From DATAAM01 sp036260075 (GTDB lineage: Bacteria; Actinomycetota; Acidimicrobiia; Acidimicrobiales; JAHWLA01): 23,232 bases of DNA. The stretch spans positions 1 to 23,232 of the forward strand of contig DATAAM010000211.1 in assembly GCA_036260075.1 (NCBI GenBank), in the 5' to 3' direction. The notes beneath the pieces were generated by a model. That model did not search any database, was not told the DNA's origin, and worked only from the letters and a program-made list of their open reading frames with translations. Position 1 is the stretch's first letter, and each line of letters starts with the position of its first letter. Positions 1 through 6,954 of this stretch are shown here, in pieces. A program made the position numbers and the translations under genes.

Positions 1-88
1 CCTTGATCGCCACTTCCTTCGGCCCCGGCTCCAGCCACCACGAACGTTCGAAATCGAGGATCGCCCGATCGCGGTCGGAAAGTGCCAT
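1..88 (-). CDS. DUF3263-family protein, 5' end only
   Basis: Only the first 29 codons lie in the window; the gene runs off the left edge. The ATG is at 88-86 and the peptide begins MALSDRDRAILDFERSWW, followed by LEPGPKEVAIK. This matches the conserved N-terminus of the short actinobacterial DUF3263 proteins (about 80-100 aa, predicted helix-turn-helix), as I remember the family. Function is unknown. It follows the SigH-type sigma gene on the same strand after a 66-bp gap that holds a small hairpin, so it is probably transcribed separately or by read-through. The family call rests on a short stretch, and the rest cannot be checked here. Confidence 0.7.
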   Translation of the reverse strand, partial: MALSDRDRAILDFERSWWLEPGPKEVAIK

Positions 89-129
89 CCCCGACACCCT
101 GCCAGCCTGCCCCATGCAGTTCAAGCACC

Positions 130-146
130 CTCGGCCGGCGGCCGAG
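130..146 (-). terminator. hairpin after the sigma factor gene
   Basis: A perfect 7-bp inverted repeat CTCGGCC/GGCCGAG with a 3-nt loop begins 9 nt downstream of the sigma factor stop (TGA, 157-155). No U-tract follows, as is common for hairpin-only terminators in high-GC actinobacteria. It may be a weak terminator or attenuator before the DUF3263 gene. Confidence 0.4.
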
Positions 147-154
147 CGAGTGGT

Positions 155-814
155 TCAGACGGCGACGGCCTCGTCGAGCGCCCGCTCCGAGAGGTGGACG
201 TCGAGCTTGCGCTTGATGCGCTGGAGGGCGTTGTCGATCGACTTCACATGGCGGCCCAGCTGCTCGCCGATCTCCTGGTACGACTTGCCCTCGACGTAGA
301 GCCGCAGCACGTCGACCTCGAGGCCCGACAGCATCTCGGTCATCGATTGGCGCATCTCCGCCATCCGCTCGTTGGAGACCACCTCGTCGGCCGGGTCGGC
401 CAGCTGGTGGTTCTCGCCCAGCAGGTCCTCCACCGAGCGCTCGGTGGGGTCGTCGCTGCCGCGGACGCCGGAGATCGACACGTACTGGTTGAGCGGCTGG
501 TGCTTCTGGCGGGTGGCCGTCTTGATGGCGGTGATCACCTGCCGGGTGATGCACAGCTCGGCGAAGGCCCGGAAGCTGGCCTGGCGCTCGGGGTTGTAGT
601 CGCGCGCCGCCTTGTACAGGCCGATCATGCCCTCCTGCTCGATGTCGTCGGAGTCGGCGCCGACGAGGAAGTAGCCGCGCGCCTTCGCTCGGGCGAAGCG
701 GCGGTACCGCTGGAGGAGGATCTGGAGCGCCTCGGCGTCTCCGTGGTGGAAGCGGGCCACCAGGTCCACATCGGACAGATCGTTCAAGGAGACGAGATCG
801 AGGCGAAGGGCCAT
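155..814 (-). CDS. sigH: RNA polymerase sigma factor, SigH (sporulation sigma-H) type
   Basis: This is a sigma-70 family factor of 219 aa that directs core RNA polymerase to alternative promoters. Region 2 spans about residues 15-103 and includes ARAKARGYFLVGAD and AFAELCITRQVITAIKTATR. These strings are close to Bacillus SigH as I remember it. Region 4 spans about 160-206, with a helix-turn-helix around SYQEIGEQLGRHVKSIDNALQR. A longer reading frame extends to 925, but I chose the ATG at 814 because an AGGAG lies 8 nt upstream and because Bacillus SigH is about 218 aa. The gene follows rlmB, as in Bacillus. It has its own promoter candidate (889-918) and a leader with stem-loops. Its regulon is unknown; a sporulation role should not be assumed in this organism. 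Confidence 0.93.
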   Translation of the reverse strand: MALRLDLVSLNDLSDVDLVARFHHGDAEALQILLQRYRRFARAKARGYFLVGADSDDIEQEGMIGLYKAARDYNPERQASFRAFAELCITRQVITAIKTATRQKHQPLNQYVSISGVRGSDDPTERSVEDLLGENHQLADPADEVVSNERMAEMRQSMTEMLSGLEVDVLRLYVEGKSYQEIGEQLGRHVKSIDNALQRIKRKLDVHLSERALDEAVAV

Positions 815-839
815 GTGGTGTGCTCCTGAATGCTGTGAC

Positions 840-876
840 GGTGGTCCAACCACCCCGTTCTCGGTATCTATCCGAG
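840..876 (-). promoter_or_regulatory. structured 5' leader of the sigma gene
   Basis: Two consecutive perfect stem-loops lie between the promoter candidate and the start codon: CTCGG/CCGAG (860-864 with 872-876, 7-nt loop) and GGTGG/CCACC (840-844 with 850-854, 5-nt loop). Flanking CCCC and GGGG runs could lengthen the first stem. The predicted leader is about 68 nt. The structure is seen by eye only and a regulatory role is inference. Confidence 0.35.
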
Positions 877-888
877 GGGGCCTAGTCA

Positions 889-918
889 TTTGTAACCACC
901 CATGTACCTGGGTGTCAA
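889..918 (-). promoter_or_regulatory. sigma-70-like promoter for the sigma gene
   Basis: On the minus strand a perfect TTGACA (918-913) is followed after 18 nt by TACAAA (894-889), a 4/6 match to TATAAT. It lies in the 190-bp gap between rlmB and the chosen sigH start. This would give sigH a housekeeping promoter independent of the upstream operon. Confidence 0.55.
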
Positions 919-954
919 TGGTCACAGGCTAGTCGGGAGCGCGGAAGTTGCACA

Positions 955-983
955 CCAAATGCCAACAAGGCCGCCCAAATGCC
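955..983 (-). repeat. 9-bp direct repeat upstream of the sigma promoter
   Basis: GGCATTTGG occurs twice on the minus strand (983-975 and 963-955), 20 bp apart, close to two helical turns. Both copies lie upstream of the TTGACA box at 918-913. The arrangement suggests a regulator binding to one face of the DNA, but nothing else supports that. Confidence 0.4.
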
Positions 984-1004
984 GCCAAAGAATTCGGGCG
1001 CTCG

Positions 1005-1823
1005 TCAGGAAGCGCGCAGGCGGGCCACCTGGAAGCAGGCCACGGCCCCGGCGGCGGAGACGTTGAGCGAGGCGATGTGCCCGTGCTGTGGCACGGAAAC
1101 CAGCAGGTCACAGCGTTGGCGGGCCAGCCGTGAGAGCCCCGTCCCCTCGGCCCCGAGCACGAGAGCGACCGGGCCGCGGGCCAGATCGGGGTCGAGGTCG
1201 AAGAGGCTGCGGTCGGCGGCGGCGTCCAAGCCCACGGTCCACACGCCGAGGCCTTGGAGGCGGCGCAGCGCCGTCGGGATTCCGGGGACGACGGCCATGG
1301 GCACATGCTCGATTGCGCCCGCAGCCGCTTTGGCCGCCGTGGGCGTCACGTGGGCGGCTCGGTGGCGGGGGACCACGGCGCCCGTCACCCCCGCGCAGTC
1401 GGCCGTGCGCAGGAGCGCGCCGAGGTTGTGCGGGTCGGTGACGCCGTCGAGGCACAGGAGGAAGGCGTCGGGGCGGGCCAGGTCGTCCAGGTCGACCTCC
1501 GGCAGGGGGTCGGCATAGGCGAGGACGCCCTGGGGCGCCTCCGTTCGGGCGGCGCCGTCGAGCCGGCCTCGGCCCACCCGCTTCACGGTCACCCGCTTGG
1601 CCTGAGCCAGGTCGGCGATCTCGGCCAGGAGGGGCGAGTCCTCGGTCCCTTCGGCCAGCCACAGCTCCCGCACGCGGCGGCGGCCCGCCGCCAGCAGCTC
1701 CCGCACCGCCCGGCGGCCCTCGACCTGCTCGCCCCCGAGGCCCCGGGGCGGCGGGCGGCGGGGCCGCTCCTCGGCCTTCAGGGGCGGTCGTCGGCGGGGA
1801 GGACCAGGGCGACGGCCAGGCAT
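1005..1823 (-). CDS. rlmB: 23S rRNA 2'-O-ribose methyltransferase, SpoU/TrmH family (RlmB-like)
   Basis: This SAM-dependent SPOUT methyltransferase is predicted to methylate a guanosine ribose in 23S rRNA. An N-terminal substrate-binding domain (about residues 32-105, GEQVEGRRAVRELL) precedes the SpoU catalytic domain. Motif 1 is NLGALLRTA (133-141), motif 2 is LVLGAEGTGLSRL (221-233), and motif 3 is HIASLNVSAAGAVACF (249-264), all forming the knotted SAM site. The reading frame is open far upstream. I chose the ATG at 1823 (272 aa) because a GA-rich purine run lies just before it and a basic Pro/Arg N-terminal tail is common in actinobacterial RlmB. That start overlaps the end of ispF by 46 nt. 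A near-cognate start closer to the ispF stop is possible, so the start is uncertain while the function is not. Confidence 0.88.
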   Translation of the reverse strand: MPGRRPGPPRRRPPLKAEERPRRPPPRGLGGEQVEGRRAVRELLAAGRRRVRELWLAEGTEDSPLLAEIADLAQAKRVTVKRVGRGRLDGAARTEAPQGVLAYADPLPEVDLDDLARPDAFLLCLDGVTDPHNLGALLRTADCAGVTGAVVPRHRAAHVTPTAAKAAAGAIEHVPMAVVPGIPTALRRLQGLGVWTVGLDAAADRSLFDLDPDLARGPVALVLGAEGTGLSRLARQRCDLLVSVPQHGHIASLNVSAAGAVACFQVARLRAS

Positions 1824-2254
1824 GCCACCCCCTCTCCCCGGCCCAGGGCCCCCAGGTGCTCGGGGCGGGTGGCCTTGACGGACACGGGGCCGCCCGCGGC
1901 AGCCGACAGGCGGGCCTCCATGGCGGCCCGGTGGGGCGCCAGCCGGGGCGCCTCCAGCACCACGGAGCAGTCGACGTTGCCGGTACGCCAGCCCGCCTCG
2001 GCCAGCCGGCGGGCGACTTCGGCCAGCAGGGCGATGCTGTCGGCCCCGCGCCACTGCGGATCGGTGTCGGGGAAGTGGGCCCCGAGGTCGCCCAGGCCTG
2101 CGGCACCCAGGAGCGCTTCGGCGGAGGCGTGGGCCACCACGTCGGCGTCGCTGTGGCCCGCCAGGCCGCGCTCGCCCTCGAACGGCACGCCGCCCAGCAC
2201 CAGGCGTCGTCCGTCGGCGAAGGGGTGCACGTCGACGGCGATGCCGACCCTCAT
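1778..2254 (-). CDS. ispF: 2-C-methyl-D-erythritol 2,4-cyclodiphosphate synthase
   Basis: IspF converts CDP-ME 2-phosphate to the cyclic diphosphate in the MEP isoprenoid pathway. At 158 aa it has the normal family length. The metal ligands are visible: D8 and H10 (DVHPF) and H42 (SDADVVAHA). The C-terminal nucleotide-binding signature is present as KATRPEHLGALGRGEG, where KATTTE is more usual. The ATG overlaps the ispD stop in an ATGA, so the two are translationally coupled and together supply two steps of the same pathway. The 3' end is overlapped by rlmB. No cysS lies between ispF and rlmB, although that gene often sits there in related genomes. Confidence 0.97.
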   Translation of the reverse strand: MRVGIAVDVHPFADGRRLVLGGVPFEGERGLAGHSDADVVAHASAEALLGAAGLGDLGAHFPDTDPQWRGADSIALLAEVARRLAEAGWRTGNVDCSVVLEAPRLAPHRAAMEARLSAAAGGPVSVKATRPEHLGALGRGEGVACLAVALVLPADDRP

Positions 2255-2844
2255 ACGTCGCCCGCGTGGGTGATCTTGCGGTTGCCGGGCTCGCCCGGGA
2301 CCACCACCACGACGCCTCCGAGCTGCTCCACCAAGGCGGCGTCGTCGGTGGCCTCCGCACCGGAGGCGTGGGCCTTGCGCAGCACGTCGGCCCGGAAGGC
2401 CTGCGGCGTCTGCACCGCTACCAGCGTGGCGCGGTCGAGCGTCTCCACCACGCGGTCGCCCTCCACCCGCTTCACCGTGTCCGACAGCCGGAGGGCGGGC
2501 ACGGCGCCGTCGTGCACGGCGTCGACGACCGCCCGGAACAGCGCGGGCGACGCCCAGGGACGGGCGGCGTCGTGCACCACGATCACCTCGGCGTCGTCGG
2601 GCACGGCGGCCAGGCCCGACCGCACCGAGTCGGCCCGGGTGGCCCCGCCCGCCACCACGGCGTCGGCGGGCTCGGGATCGCCCACCCGCTCGGGCGGCAC
2701 CACGAGGACGACGCCGTCGCAGGTGGCCCGGCAGGCGTCGAGGGACCAGTCGAGCACCCGGCGGCCGTCGAGCGGGGCGTACTGCTTGGGGCCGCCGAAG
2801 CGATCGCCCCGGCCCGCCGCCACCACGATCGCCCACACCCGCAT
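2251..2844 (-). CDS. ispD: 2-C-methyl-D-erythritol 4-phosphate cytidylyltransferase
   Basis: IspD joins MEP with CTP to form CDP-ME, the third step of the MEP pathway. The N-terminal nucleotide-binding loop AAGRGDRFGGPKQ (9-21) carries the catalytic Arg15 and Lys20. GGATRADSVRSGL (66-78) and HDAARP (91-96) are the other family signatures, and QTPQAF follows in the C-terminal half. At 197 aa it is shorter than many IspD proteins (about 225-240 aa), though the Rossmann-like core is intact. It starts 43 bp after the PIN/TRAM gene on the same strand and overlaps ispF by 4 nt (ATGA), so an operon is likely. Confidence 0.96.
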   Translation of the reverse strand: MRVWAIVVAAGRGDRFGGPKQYAPLDGRRVLDWSLDACRATCDGVVLVVPPERVGDPEPADAVVAGGATRADSVRSGLAAVPDDAEVIVVHDAARPWASPALFRAVVDAVHDGAVPALRLSDTVKRVEGDRVVETLDRATLVAVQTPQAFRADVLRKAHASGAEATDDAALVEQLGGVVVVVPGEPGNRKITHAGDV

Positions 2845-2887
2845 CGCGGGCAGACGCTACCGCTTCGCCGTTCTGGCACCGGAACCG

Positions 2888-3937
2888 TCAGGCGACGAGG
2901 GAGGCGAACAGCATCCGTCCCACGGAGGTCTGGACGTTGCCGGTGATGCGGACGTCGACCTCCTGGCCGACCAGCGAGGTGGCGTCGGCCACCACGACCA
3001 TGGTGCCGTCGTCCAGGTAGCCCACCCCCTGGCCGGGCTCGCGGCCCTCCTTGGCGATGGGCAGGCGGATGATCTCGCCCGCCTTGTACACAGGGCGCAG
3101 ACCGTCGCTCAGGCGGTGGAGGCTGAGGCACTGCACGCCTTGGACCTCGGCCACCCTCTGGAGGGCGCTGTCGACGGTGAGGAGGCGCACGCCCAGGCGC
3201 TTGGCCAGCGCCACCAGCTTGGCGTCGACCTCGTCGTACTCGGGCACCTCGGCGTCGAGCACGTGGACCTCCGTGCCCGGGAAGTGCCGCAGAGCCTCGA
3301 GCAGCTCGAGTCCCGCCCGGCCGCGGCGGCGGCGCACGGGATCCTGGGCGTCGGCGATGGTCTGGAGCTCGTCCAGCACGAACTGCGGGAGGAGCAGGGC
3401 GTCGCGCAGGAAGCCCGCCCGGGCCAGGGAGAGCAGCCGCCCGTCGATCACCGCGCTGGTGTCGACGAGGACGGCGTCGGGCTCCGGCTGGGGGCCGAGG
3501 GGCGTGGCCCGCACGAGGGGACGACTGGACAGGCCCGCCATGGCCAGCAGCTCCTCGCTCTTGCGGGCGCCGAGCAGGTAGCCCTGGTAGGCGCCGAGCC
3601 AGACGACGAGGCCGAGCACGGCCCAACCCGCCTGGGTGGGCAGCAGGGCGACGGCCGGCACGCCGACGACGGCGGCCAAGCCGCCGAAGGCGATGCCGCC
3701 CAGTGCGCCTGCGAAGAGGCGGGCGGCGGGGGCCTGCTCGATCCGCGACTCCGCCGTGTGCATGGCCTGGCGTAGCAGCCGGCCCAGCAGGCCGCCTGCT
3801 ACGTAGCCGATGCAGGCACCGAGGGTGGCGCCGACGATGGGCCCGTTGCCGTCGGGCGCGCCCGCCGCCTCCCCGAGGGCGAAGCCGCCGGCGGTGGCGA
3901 GGAAGACGACGAAGAGGCGGACGATCTCGACGAACAT
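2888..3937 (-). CDS. membrane-anchored PIN/TRAM-domain protein (YacL family)
   Basis: The 349-aa protein has about four N-terminal membrane segments (about residues 5-25, 33-55, 76-98 and 103-125). A PIN nuclease domain follows with the acidic metal-binding set D159 (VDTS), E190 (LDE), D238 (EVDAK) and D256 (TVDSAL). A C-terminal TRAM RNA-binding domain covers about 285-349. PIN domains are Mg/Mn-dependent RNases, so this is probably a membrane-tethered RNase acting on an unknown RNA. The gene lies between carD and ispD, the place of yacL in Bacillus and of related proteins in actinobacteria. A short gap (39 bp) follows the carD stop. The domain call is firm and the substrate is unknown. Confidence 0.93.
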   Translation of the reverse strand: MFVEIVRLFVVFLATAGGFALGEAAGAPDGNGPIVGATLGACIGYVAGGLLGRLLRQAMHTAESRIEQAPAARLFAGALGGIAFGGLAAVVGVPAVALLPTQAGWAVLGLVVWLGAYQGYLLGARKSEELLAMAGLSSRPLVRATPLGPQPEPDAVLVDTSAVIDGRLLSLARAGFLRDALLLPQFVLDELQTIADAQDPVRRRRGRAGLELLEALRHFPGTEVHVLDAEVPEYDEVDAKLVALAKRLGVRLLTVDSALQRVAEVQGVQCLSLHRLSDGLRPVYKAGEIIRLPIAKEGREPGQGVGYLDDGTMVVVADATSLVGQEVDVRITGNVQTSVGRMLFASLVA

Positions 3938-3976
3938 GCCGTCTGTACCATCGGCGCCCGGGTGACGCTGCTGTAA

Positions 3977-4456
3977 CTACGGCAGCGCGTCGTTCAGCTT
4001 CTTCTCCGCCTCTTCCTCGGAGACGCCGATGGCGAAGGTCAGCTCGGAGACGAGGATCTGGCGGGCCCGGGTGAGCATGCGCTTCTCGCCCGCCGACAGG
4101 CCCTTGTCCTTGTCGCGGATCGAGAGGTTCCGCACGACCTCGGCCACCTGGTAGATGTCGCCCGACTTCAGCTTCTCGACGTGGTTCTTGTACCGACGCG
4201 ACCAGTTGGTGGGCATGCGCGCCTCCTTCTTGCGAAGGACGGCGAACACTTCCTCGACCTCCTCGTCGTTGATGACCTCGCGCAGCCCCACCTCGTCGGT
4301 GTTGTCGCACGGCACCATCAGCGTGAGGTCGCCGTAGGCCAGCTTGAGCACGAGGTACTCCCGCGTCTCCCCGAAGACCTCCTTCTTCTCCCGGCGCTCG
4401 ATGGTGGCGGCACCGTGATGGGGGTAGACAACTTTGTCACCGACGTCGAACGGCAT
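3977..4456 (-). CDS. carD: CarD-family RNA polymerase-binding transcription factor
   Basis: CarD binds the RNA polymerase beta subunit and stabilises open complexes, particularly at rRNA promoters. The 159-aa protein has the N-terminal RNAP-interaction (Tudor-like) domain from about residues 1-65 (MPFDVGDKVVYPHHG) and a C-terminal helical DNA-binding domain. Trp85 in TNWSRRYK corresponds to the residue that wedges into the upstream edge of the -10 element in mycobacterial CarD. The ATG at 4456 was chosen over the longer frame to 4762 because MPFDVGDKVVYP is the family N-terminus and GGGAGAGG precedes it. The gene is divergent from the Crp/Fnr gene across 88 bp and heads the block carD-yacL-ispD-ispF-rlmB. 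Confidence 0.97.
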   Translation of the reverse strand: MPFDVGDKVVYPHHGAATIERREKKEVFGETREYLVLKLAYGDLTLMVPCDNTDEVGLREVINDEEVEEVFAVLRKKEARMPTNWSRRYKNHVEKLKSGDIYQVAEVVRNLSIRDKDKGLSAGEKRMLTRARQILVSELTFAIGVSEEEAEKKLNDALP

Positions 4457-4529
4457 ACCTCTCCCAAGGACGAGACGCAGCAGGGATGCCCCAAGGGTAC
4501 GGAGGTCGCCGCACATCCACAACTCGACG

Positions 4530-4535
4530 TAGGCT
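4530..4535 (+). promoter_or_regulatory. possible -10 element of the Crp/Fnr gene (leaderless)
   Basis: TAGGCT (TANNNT) lies 9 nt before the ATG at 4545 and no Shine-Dalgarno sequence is present. Transcription would begin at or next to the start codon. No clear -35 was seen, so this is a weak call supported mainly by the same pattern at other genes in the window. Confidence 0.3.
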
Positions 4536-4544
4536 CGCCGCCGC

Positions 4545-5201
4545 ATGCACGCCGCTCTGTTGGCCCGGTCGGAGCTCTTCAGTGCGTTCGACGCCGCCGT
4601 GGTGGAGCAAGTCGCCCGTTCCGCCCGAGTGCACGACCTGCGACGCAACGACGTGGTGTTCCACGAGGGCGACGAGGCCGACGAGCTGTACGTGGTGCGC
4701 AACGGACGCATCGCCATCGCCAAGCGGTCGCCCGACGGCCGCGAGTCGGTCGTGGCGCTCATGGAGGAGGGCGACCTCTTCGGCGAGATGAGCCTGTTCG
4801 ACGGGGAGGGGCGCTCGGCCGAGGCCCGGGCGCTGGAGCCGAGCGAGCTGCTGGGCGTGCCCTACGAGGCCGTGCGACTCGTCTTCGAGGAGCAGCCGCG
4901 GTTGCTGTGGCACGTGGTCCGGCTGTTCGCCCGCCGCCTGCGGGTGACCGACGAGGCCTTGGCCGACACCGTGTTCCTCGACGTGACCGGGCGCACCGCC
5001 AAACGGCTGCTGGAGATCGCGGGCGACCACGACGAGTTCACGCTGCCGGTGACCCAGGAGGAGCTGGCGAGCATGGTGGGCGCCTCCCGAGAGCGCGTGA
5101 ACAAGGCCATCGCCGCCTTCGTGCGCCTGGGCTGGCTGGTGCAGACCGACCGGCGATACCAGATCACCGACCGGCTCCAGCTCACGCGGCGAGCCACGTA
5201 G
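4545..5201 (+). CDS. Crp/Fnr-family transcriptional regulator
   Basis: The 218-aa protein has a cyclic-nucleotide-binding beta-roll (about residues 10-120) and a C-terminal Crp-type winged helix. The phosphate-binding cassette region reads FGEMSLFDGEGRSAEARA, with E81 and R90-S91-A92 in the expected places, so cAMP or a related nucleotide may bind. The recognition helix lies in TQEELASMVGASRERVNKAI (170-189), the usual Crp pattern. It has no Fnr-type N-terminal cysteine cluster. It is transcribed divergently from carD across 88 bp and converges with the dienelactone hydrolase gene. Targets are unknown; the intergenic region with carD is an obvious candidate. Confidence 0.92.
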   Translation: MHAALLARSELFSAFDAAVVEQVARSARVHDLRRNDVVFHEGDEADELYVVRNGRIAIAKRSPDGRESVVALMEEGDLFGEMSLFDGEGRSAEARALEPSELLGVPYEAVRLVFEEQPRLLWHVVRLFARRLRVTDEALADTVFLDVTGRTAKRLLEIAGDHDEFTLPVTQEELASMVGASRERVNKAIAAFVRLGWLVQTDRRYQITDRLQLTRRAT

Positions 5202-5224
5202 CCGCCGCTCTGCGCCCGGAGGGC

Positions 5225-5875
5225 TCAGGCCAGGAAGTGGGCCACCCGGCGCCAGGCGTCGGCGGCGTCGTCGGCCCGGTGGGTGGGCCGGGCCGGGTCG
5301 TGGACGAAGCCGTGGTCGGCCTCGGGGTAGAAGGCGATCTCGACGTTGGCCAGTGTGCGCAGTGCCTCGATGTCGTCGGCCGGCGTGTACGAGTCGCGCC
5401 CGCCCAGGACGGCGAGCGTGGGGCAGGCCTCCGGACGGGCCAGCTCCTCCAAGGGCTCGCGCCGACCGGGGCGCCACTCCTCGGGCACGCGGATCATCCC
5501 GTAGAACGCCACGGCCCGGTCGAACCGGCCGGTGCCCGCCGCCTGGAAGGCGTGCATCCCGCCCCGGCAGAAGCCGAGCACGGCGACGCGCTCAGCCCTG
5601 GTCTCGTCGGCCGCCGCCACCAGGTCGGCCAGCACCCGCTCGGGATCGAGCGGCGTCTGCAACCGCACCTCGACCGGCAGGTCCTCGCGGCCGGGGAACG
5701 GCTCCACCGCGCACACCGTCCAGTCGTGCTCGGCGGCCAAGCGGGCGCACAGGTCGTCAAACAGCGGGCGCAGGCCCATGATGTCGGGCGCCACCACGAC
5801 GCCACGTCGCGGCGAGCCCGACGGCGCCTCGACCAGCTCGCCGGGCGTGCCCGAGGGCAGCGCGACCCGGCTCAC
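5225..5875 (-). CDS. dienelactone hydrolase-family protein
   Basis: This 216-aa alpha/beta hydrolase has the dienelactone hydrolase nucleophile motif GFCRGG (101-106, Cys103), with D161 (GGRDSYTP) and H188 (EADHGF) completing a Cys-Asp-His triad. Such enzymes open lactones or related esters; the substrate here is not evident. I chose the GTG at 5875 because it overlaps the disA stop in a GTGA and gives a normal family length. The frame remains open upstream within disA, but that part is a shadow. It is the last gene of a radA-disA-hydrolase unit and converges with the Crp/Fnr gene, with 23 bp between the stops. Its link to c-di-AMP or DNA repair is unclear. Confidence 0.88.
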   Translation of the reverse strand: MSRVALPSGTPGELVEAPSGSPRRGVVVAPDIMGLRPLFDDLCARLAAEHDWTVCAVEPFPGREDLPVEVRLQTPLDPERVLADLVAAADETRAERVAVLGFCRGGMHAFQAAGTGRFDRAVAFYGMIRVPEEWRPGRREPLEELARPEACPTLAVLGGRDSYTPADDIEALRTLANVEIAFYPEADHGFVHDPARPTHRADDAADAWRRVAHFLA

Positions 5876-6945
5876 GAGTAGCGGTCGAGGATGCTCGTCT
5901 CGGCCAGCCGGGACAGCCCTTCCTTGATGGCCCGGGCCCGCACGTCGCCCACGCCCTCCACGTCGTCGAGCTCGTCGATGCCGGCCCGCATGAGCTTCTG
6001 GAGGTTGCCGAAGCGGGCCACGATCTTGTCGACGATCCCGTCGGGCAGGCGGGGGATCTTCGACAGCAGGCGGTACCCGCGTGGCTGCAGGCTGGTGTCG
6101 AGCTCGCCCGCCCCGTCGGGCAGGTGCAGCACCTCGACCACGGTCTTGAGGTCGAGCAGGTCTTCGGTGCCCAGCTCCGACAGCGCTTCCATGGCCTGGT
6201 CGAGCCGCCAGCTCGCCGTCTCCAGGAAGTAGTCCTTGATGACGAGGCGGCGGTCGTCCTCCACCCCGCCCATCAGCTCCTCGAGCTGGAGGAGCACGAG
6301 GCGCCCGTCGGTACCCAGCTCGACGATGTAGCCGTCGACCTCCTCGGCGATGCGCCGCACCATCTCGGCCCGCTGGAGCACGGTGACGACGTCGCGCACC
6401 GTGACGAGGTCCTCGACCTCCAGGGCGGAGAGGGCGCTGCTCACCGCGTCGAGGCGGTTCTTGTAGCGCTCCAGCGTCTGGAGCGCCTGGTTGGCCCGGC
6501 TGAGGAGGCGAGGGATCGGCTCCAAGGGGTGCTTCATGTCGCCGCGGTAGACGGCGATGACGGACATGTCCTCCGACACCGAGATGACCGGCACGTCGAT
6601 CGACCGGGCCACCCGCTCGGCCGTGCGGTGCCGGGTGCCGGTCTCGGTGGTGGGCACGTTGGGGTTGGGCACGAGGTGCACGTTGGCGCGCGCGATCCGG
6701 CTGGCGTCGGGCGCCAGGACGATGGCGCCGTCCATCTTCGCCAGCTCGGAGAGGCGCTGGGGCGTGAACTCTGCGTCGAGGAGGAACCCGCCCGAGCAGA
6801 TGGAGAGGACGTCGGGGCCGTCGCCGACGACGATGAGGGCGCCCATGCTGGCCTGCAGGATGCGATCGAGGCCTTCCCGCAGGGGACGACCGGGGGCAAC
6901 GGCAGCCAGGGCCTCGATCATGGCCGCGCTGCGCCGGGCCAGCAT
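5872..6945 (-). CDS. disA: DNA integrity scanning diadenylate cyclase DisA
   Basis: DisA makes the second messenger c-di-AMP from two ATP and pauses at branched DNA. The 357-aa protein has the DAC domain with the catalytic DGA (72-74, in KMDGAIVL) and RHR (105-107, in GTRHRTAE). A linker follows, then a C-terminal helix-hairpin-helix DNA-binding domain (about 289-350, including VEGVGDVRARAIKEGL). Length and domain order are typical. The ATG at 6945 lies 9 nt after the radA stop. An internal ATG at 6921 is an alternative, since neither has a strong ribosome site. The radA-disA pairing is ancient, and RadA is known to modulate DisA activity in other bacteria. Confidence 0.97.
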   Translation of the reverse strand: MLARRSAAMIEALAAVAPGRPLREGLDRILQASMGALIVVGDGPDVLSICSGGFLLDAEFTPQRLSELAKMDGAIVLAPDASRIARANVHLVPNPNVPTTETGTRHRTAERVARSIDVPVISVSEDMSVIAVYRGDMKHPLEPIPRLLSRANQALQTLERYKNRLDAVSSALSALEVEDLVTVRDVVTVLQRAEMVRRIAEEVDGYIVELGTDGRLVLLQLEELMGGVEDDRRLVIKDYFLETASWRLDQAMEALSELGTEDLLDLKTVVEVLHLPDGAGELDTSLQPRGYRLLSKIPRLPDGIVDKIVARFGNLQKLMRAGIDELDDVEGVGDVRARAIKEGLSRLAETSILDRYS

Positions 6946-6954
6946 GGGGCAAGC

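Noticed and set aside
815..925. A longer N-terminus for the sigma factor starting at 925 or 889
   Set aside because: It would run through the promoter candidate and leader hairpins, and the ATG at 814 has an AGGAG at the right distance.
1856..3775. A 639-codon plus-strand open frame across ispF, ispD and the PIN/TRAM gene
   Set aside because: It spans three well-supported minus-strand genes and their junctions, which a real gene would not do.
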